Both the position numbers and the translations under genes were made by a program. A stretch of 64,000 bases of DNA from Candidatus Poribacteria bacterium. Lineage in GTDB: Bacteria; Poribacteria; WGA-4E; WGA-3G. Location: positions 1 through 64,000 of the forward strand of contig PYIY01000082.1 of the NCBI GenBank assembly GCA_003635195.1, given 5' to 3'. A model generated the notes under the pieces. The model did not search any database and was not told where the DNA came from. It saw only the letters and a program-made list of their open reading frames with translations. Of the stretch, positions 63,809-64,000 are shown piece by piece. Position 1 is the stretch's first letter. Every line of letters starts with the position of its first letter.

Positions 63809-64000
63809 TTGACATTAGGAGAACTCTTTGATCTTTGTCAGGACATTGAACTGCGACAAGCCAAACTCTACGCATCGCTTTCGCTGCTTTTGGGGAGTGT
63901 TGATGAAAGAATCGCACGCTTTTGGGAACAGATGAGCACTGAAGAGTGGCAGCACTATATCCTCGTGGATTTCGGACGTTCTTTATGCATTAATGCGTTT
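63809..64000 (+). CDS. Ferritin-like/rubrerythrin-like protein, 5' part only
   Basis: The first 64 codons of a gene that runs off the window; it is not in the ORF track because it starts with TTG. The TTG at 63809 follows GGAAGGAAGAAACGA. The product LGELFDLCQDIELRQAKLYA, SLSLLLGSVDERIARFWEQM, STEEWQHYIL has the E...E..H spacing of a di-iron four-helix protein (Glu in IELRQ, Glu-His in EEWQH). No in-frame stop up to the window end. Confidence 0.65.
   Translation, partial: MTLGELFDLCQDIELRQAKLYASLSLLLGSVDERIARFWEQMSTEEWQHYILVDFGRSLCINAF

Overview
The window looks like an environmental Gram-negative bacterium, most likely Candidatus Poribacteria or a close relative. This is inference from gene content, not a database match: sulfatase-like, phytanoyl-CoA dioxygenase-like, ThuA-like, Gfo/Idh/MocA and metal-dependent hydrolase genes lie beside WD40 proteins, many toxin-antitoxin modules, TonB-dependent uptake and abundant short intergenic palindromes.

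Layout. 1-4.7 kb: an IS630-type element, a WD40 gene abutting it, a TnpB-type IS200/IS605 element and a secreted WD40 protein. 4.7-20 kb: sulfatase-like protein, pyrF, a HigBA-like pair, argH, a VapBC-like pair, PhyH- and ThuA-like proteins, amidohydrolase, malate synthase G, an oxidoreductase and hflKC. 20.5-39.6 kb: a complete type I-D CRISPR-Cas locus. 40.6-50 kb: bioD, a sugar nucleotidyltransferase, a LarA-like gene, minCDE (with an inserted element between minD and minE), a HAD phosphatase, an ABC ATPase and a polyprenol-kinase-like membrane protein. 50-56 kb: a TonB-dependent receptor, a beta-helix lipoprotein, a small lipoprotein and a TonB-like protein. 56-62 kb: a small defence-like cluster with a methyltransferase/nuclease fusion and a gene broken by an amber codon. 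62.7-64 kb: a second Gfo/Idh oxidoreductase and the start of a ferritin-like gene.

The CRISPR locus runs on the minus strand: WYL regulator, DUF3800 gene, cas10d (HD fused), csc2, csc1, cas3', cas6, a cas4-cas1 fusion, cas2, leader, and then an array of 80 repeats and 79 spacers. The repeat reads correctly (ending ATTGAAAC) on the same strand.

The most interesting signal lies in the 287 bp between the WYL and DUF3800 genes. There is a consensus promoter (TTGACA-N17-TATAAT), then two degenerate CRISPR repeats around a single 29-nt spacer, then a second promoter (TTGACA-N17-TATACT). The first 18 nt of the spacer match the start region of that second promoter at 17 of 18 positions. The one mismatch is at position 6, which type I Cascade does not read, and the target is flanked by GTT, the expected I-D PAM. 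This is the architecture of a CreA/CreR-type regulatory crRNA, here apparently silencing a DUF3800 gene that sits next to four tandem copies of a roughly 100-nt structured RNA with covarying hairpins. The DUF3800 protein, the RNA array and the guide RNA may form a previously undescribed CRISPR-guarded ribonucleoprotein or toxin module.
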